Positions 63,093-64,000 of a stretch of DNA of 64,000 nucleotides are shown piece by piece. The position numbers and the translations under genes were made by a program. Source of the DNA: Methanobrevibacter thaueri (GTDB lineage: Archaea > Methanobacteriota > Methanobacteria > Methanobacteriales > Methanobacteriaceae); assembly GCF_015062915.1 (NCBI RefSeq), contig NZ_SUTJ01000004.1:62001-126000 (forward strand). Reading direction: 5' to 3'. Below the pieces are notes generated by a model. The model was given only the letters and a program-made list of their open reading frames with translations, did no database searches and was not told where the DNA came from. How positions within the stretch are numbered: position 1 is the stretch's first letter; each line of letters starts with the position of its first letter.

Positions 63093-64000
63093 AAGTATCC
63101 TTGGATGAATATGACTGGTGTTCCCTTATCACCGGAACCGCTGGTCAAATCACATAATGAACCGATTAAGTCGGTCAATACTCTTGGAGTTGTTCCTTCA
63201 GTAATCATTTGGCCGGTCAAGTCAGCATCCTTATGTTTGATTTCCTCTTTGATTGCTTCTTTAAGCTCATCGCCTTTCAAGTCAGCAAACTTGTTATCGG
63301 AAACGTATTTCAATTTGATTTCATTTGGATATCCAACTAATCCGCTGGTATGTGCAGGTGAAACGACAGGGTCAGCCAATTCCCAAATCTTTCCGACAGG
63401 GTCCTTGAATGCTCCGTCACCGTAAACCATTACTTCAATCTGTTTTCCGGTAATGTCAATCAATCTTTTTTGCACTTCATTTACCAGTTTGTCACCGGTT
63501 ATTGGGAATAATTTTAATCTTTCTTCTGTAGCCTTGTTGGAACCGAGCAAACCGAAATTAGGGTTGTAACCTGAATCACCGATTGGTTCGCTTAAAACTT
63601 GATATAATCCGTATACGTTGGCACCTAAATCCCTAAGAAGTTTTGTTGATTTTTCCCTTGTGTGAATATCACAGGTCAATACGTCTTTGGTATAGTCAAG
63701 TATTGTTTTAATGTCGTTTGAAAAGACAAACTCTACTTCACAGTCTTCGCTTTCAATCAGTTCACGGTAAAAGTCAATCATGTTTATTCCGGTGAACGGA
63801 TGTTTCCATGATCCGAAAGTTTCATTGTATTCATCTTCGGAAATCACGCTTGCTAAATTAAATTCACTTTCATCTAAAATGTCTTCATCTAATATTCCAT
63901 TTCCAACTTCATCTGCAGGGAATGAGGTCAGTAATGTGATTTTGTCCATTCCTCTTGCAATACCTTTTAGAATTATTGAAAACCTGTTCCTACTTAAGAT
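63071..64000 (-). CDS. CofE-like protein (long 'F420-0:L-glutamate ligase' homologue), 5' end outside window
   Basis: The reading frame runs without a stop from 63071 to the window edge, so the ATG at 63949 is internal and the protein is truncated here. The added upstream codons read ILSRNRFSIILKGIARG, which continues the family sequence. Motifs are SFPADEVGN, VMVYGDGAFKDPVGKIWEL, SPAHTSGLVGYPNEIKLKY and SLCDLTSGSGDKGTPVIF. This matches the roughly 400-residue CofE-like family found in Firmicutes and archaea, related to F420-0 gamma-glutamyl ligase but with an unproven substrate. It differs from canonical short CofE. Confidence 0.88.
   Translation of the reverse strand: MLSRNRFSIILKGIARGMDKITLLTSFPADEVGNGILDEDILDESEFNLASVISEDEYNETFGSWKHPFTGINMIDFYRELIESEDCEVEFVFSNDIKTILDYTKDVLTCDIHTREKSTKLLRDLGANVYGLYQVLSEPIGDSGYNPNFGLLGSNKATEERLKLFPITGDKLVNEVQKRLIDITGKQIEVMVYGDGAFKDPVGKIWELADPVVSPAHTSGLVGYPNEIKLKYVSDNKFADLKGDELKEAIKEEIKHKDADLTGQMITEGTTPRVLTDLIGSLCDLTSGSGDKGTPVIFIQGYFDNLAND

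Noticed and set aside
63071..63949. CofE-like gene starting at the ATG at 63949
   Set aside because: The frame stays open to 64000 and the upstream residues match the family, so the ATG is internal and the CDS is partial.

Overview
The window comes from a low-GC methanogenic archaeon of the Methanobacteriales, most probably a gut or rumen Methanobrevibacter. Evidence: archaeal/eukaryal-type ribosomal proteins (S4e, L14e, L18e, L19e, L32e, L34e), archaeal RNA polymerase subunits D, N and K, AT-rich TATA boxes, GGTGA/GGAGG ribosome binding sites, archaeal Cbf5, RNase P protein, archaeal AdkA, the archaeal mevalonate route with isopentenyl phosphate kinase, a pyruvate carboxylase A subunit beside biotin ligase, DapL, and two large adhesin-like surface proteins typical of host-associated Methanobrevibacter.

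Layout. 1-10.4 kb: mixed housekeeping genes (UPF0173 metallo-hydrolase, NFACT ribosome-rescue factor, DUF2070 membrane protein, fumarase beta subunit, MJ0158-like PLP enzyme, biotin ligase, pyruvate carboxylase A, METTL5-like methyltransferase). 10.6-28.4 kb: SPOUT methyltransferase followed by the S10/spc ribosomal superoperon, with SUI1, RNase P Rnp1, SecY, AdkA, a YidC-like DUF106 protein, Cmk and Cbf5 embedded. 28.5-33.4 kb: an accessory surface island (secreted transglutaminase-type adhesin, DUF2207 and LemA). 33.6-46.1 kb: tRNA-Ser(GGA), then S13-S4-S11-RpoD-L18e-L13-S9-RpoN-RpoK-enolase-ferredoxin-S2-Memo, flowing into the isoprenoid lipid genes (mevalonate kinase, IPK, IPP isomerase, RNase J, IdsA). 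46.1-54.5 kb: a second accessory island (ADP-ribosylglycohydrolase, secreted glycosidase-like adhesin, TrmB-type regulator divergent from hybrid-cluster protein plus cupin, and a TPR/aldo-keto reductase/methyltransferase operon). 54.6-64 kb: GltX, DapL with three uncharacterised co-transcribed genes, PurA, and the 3' part of a CofE-like gene running off the window.

From memory of Methanothermobacter thermautotrophicus, the SPOUT gene through gltX and dapL matches one conserved block there, which makes the two islands look like insertions into an otherwise ancient gene order.

The most unexpected signal is structural. At least a dozen transcription-unit ends carry a 6-10 bp stem-loop that straddles the stop codon itself, several followed by a T-run. 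These look like compact terminators or 3'-end elements built partly from coding sequence, which is not how archaeal termination (U-tracts, no hairpin) is usually described. Other non-coding candidates are a 14-bp hairpin before rpl19e, hairpin leaders before rpl3 and rps13, a palindrome-flanked promoter for the surface island, an operator between the TrmB-type gene and hcp, and a 380-bp gene-free structured segment after idsA.
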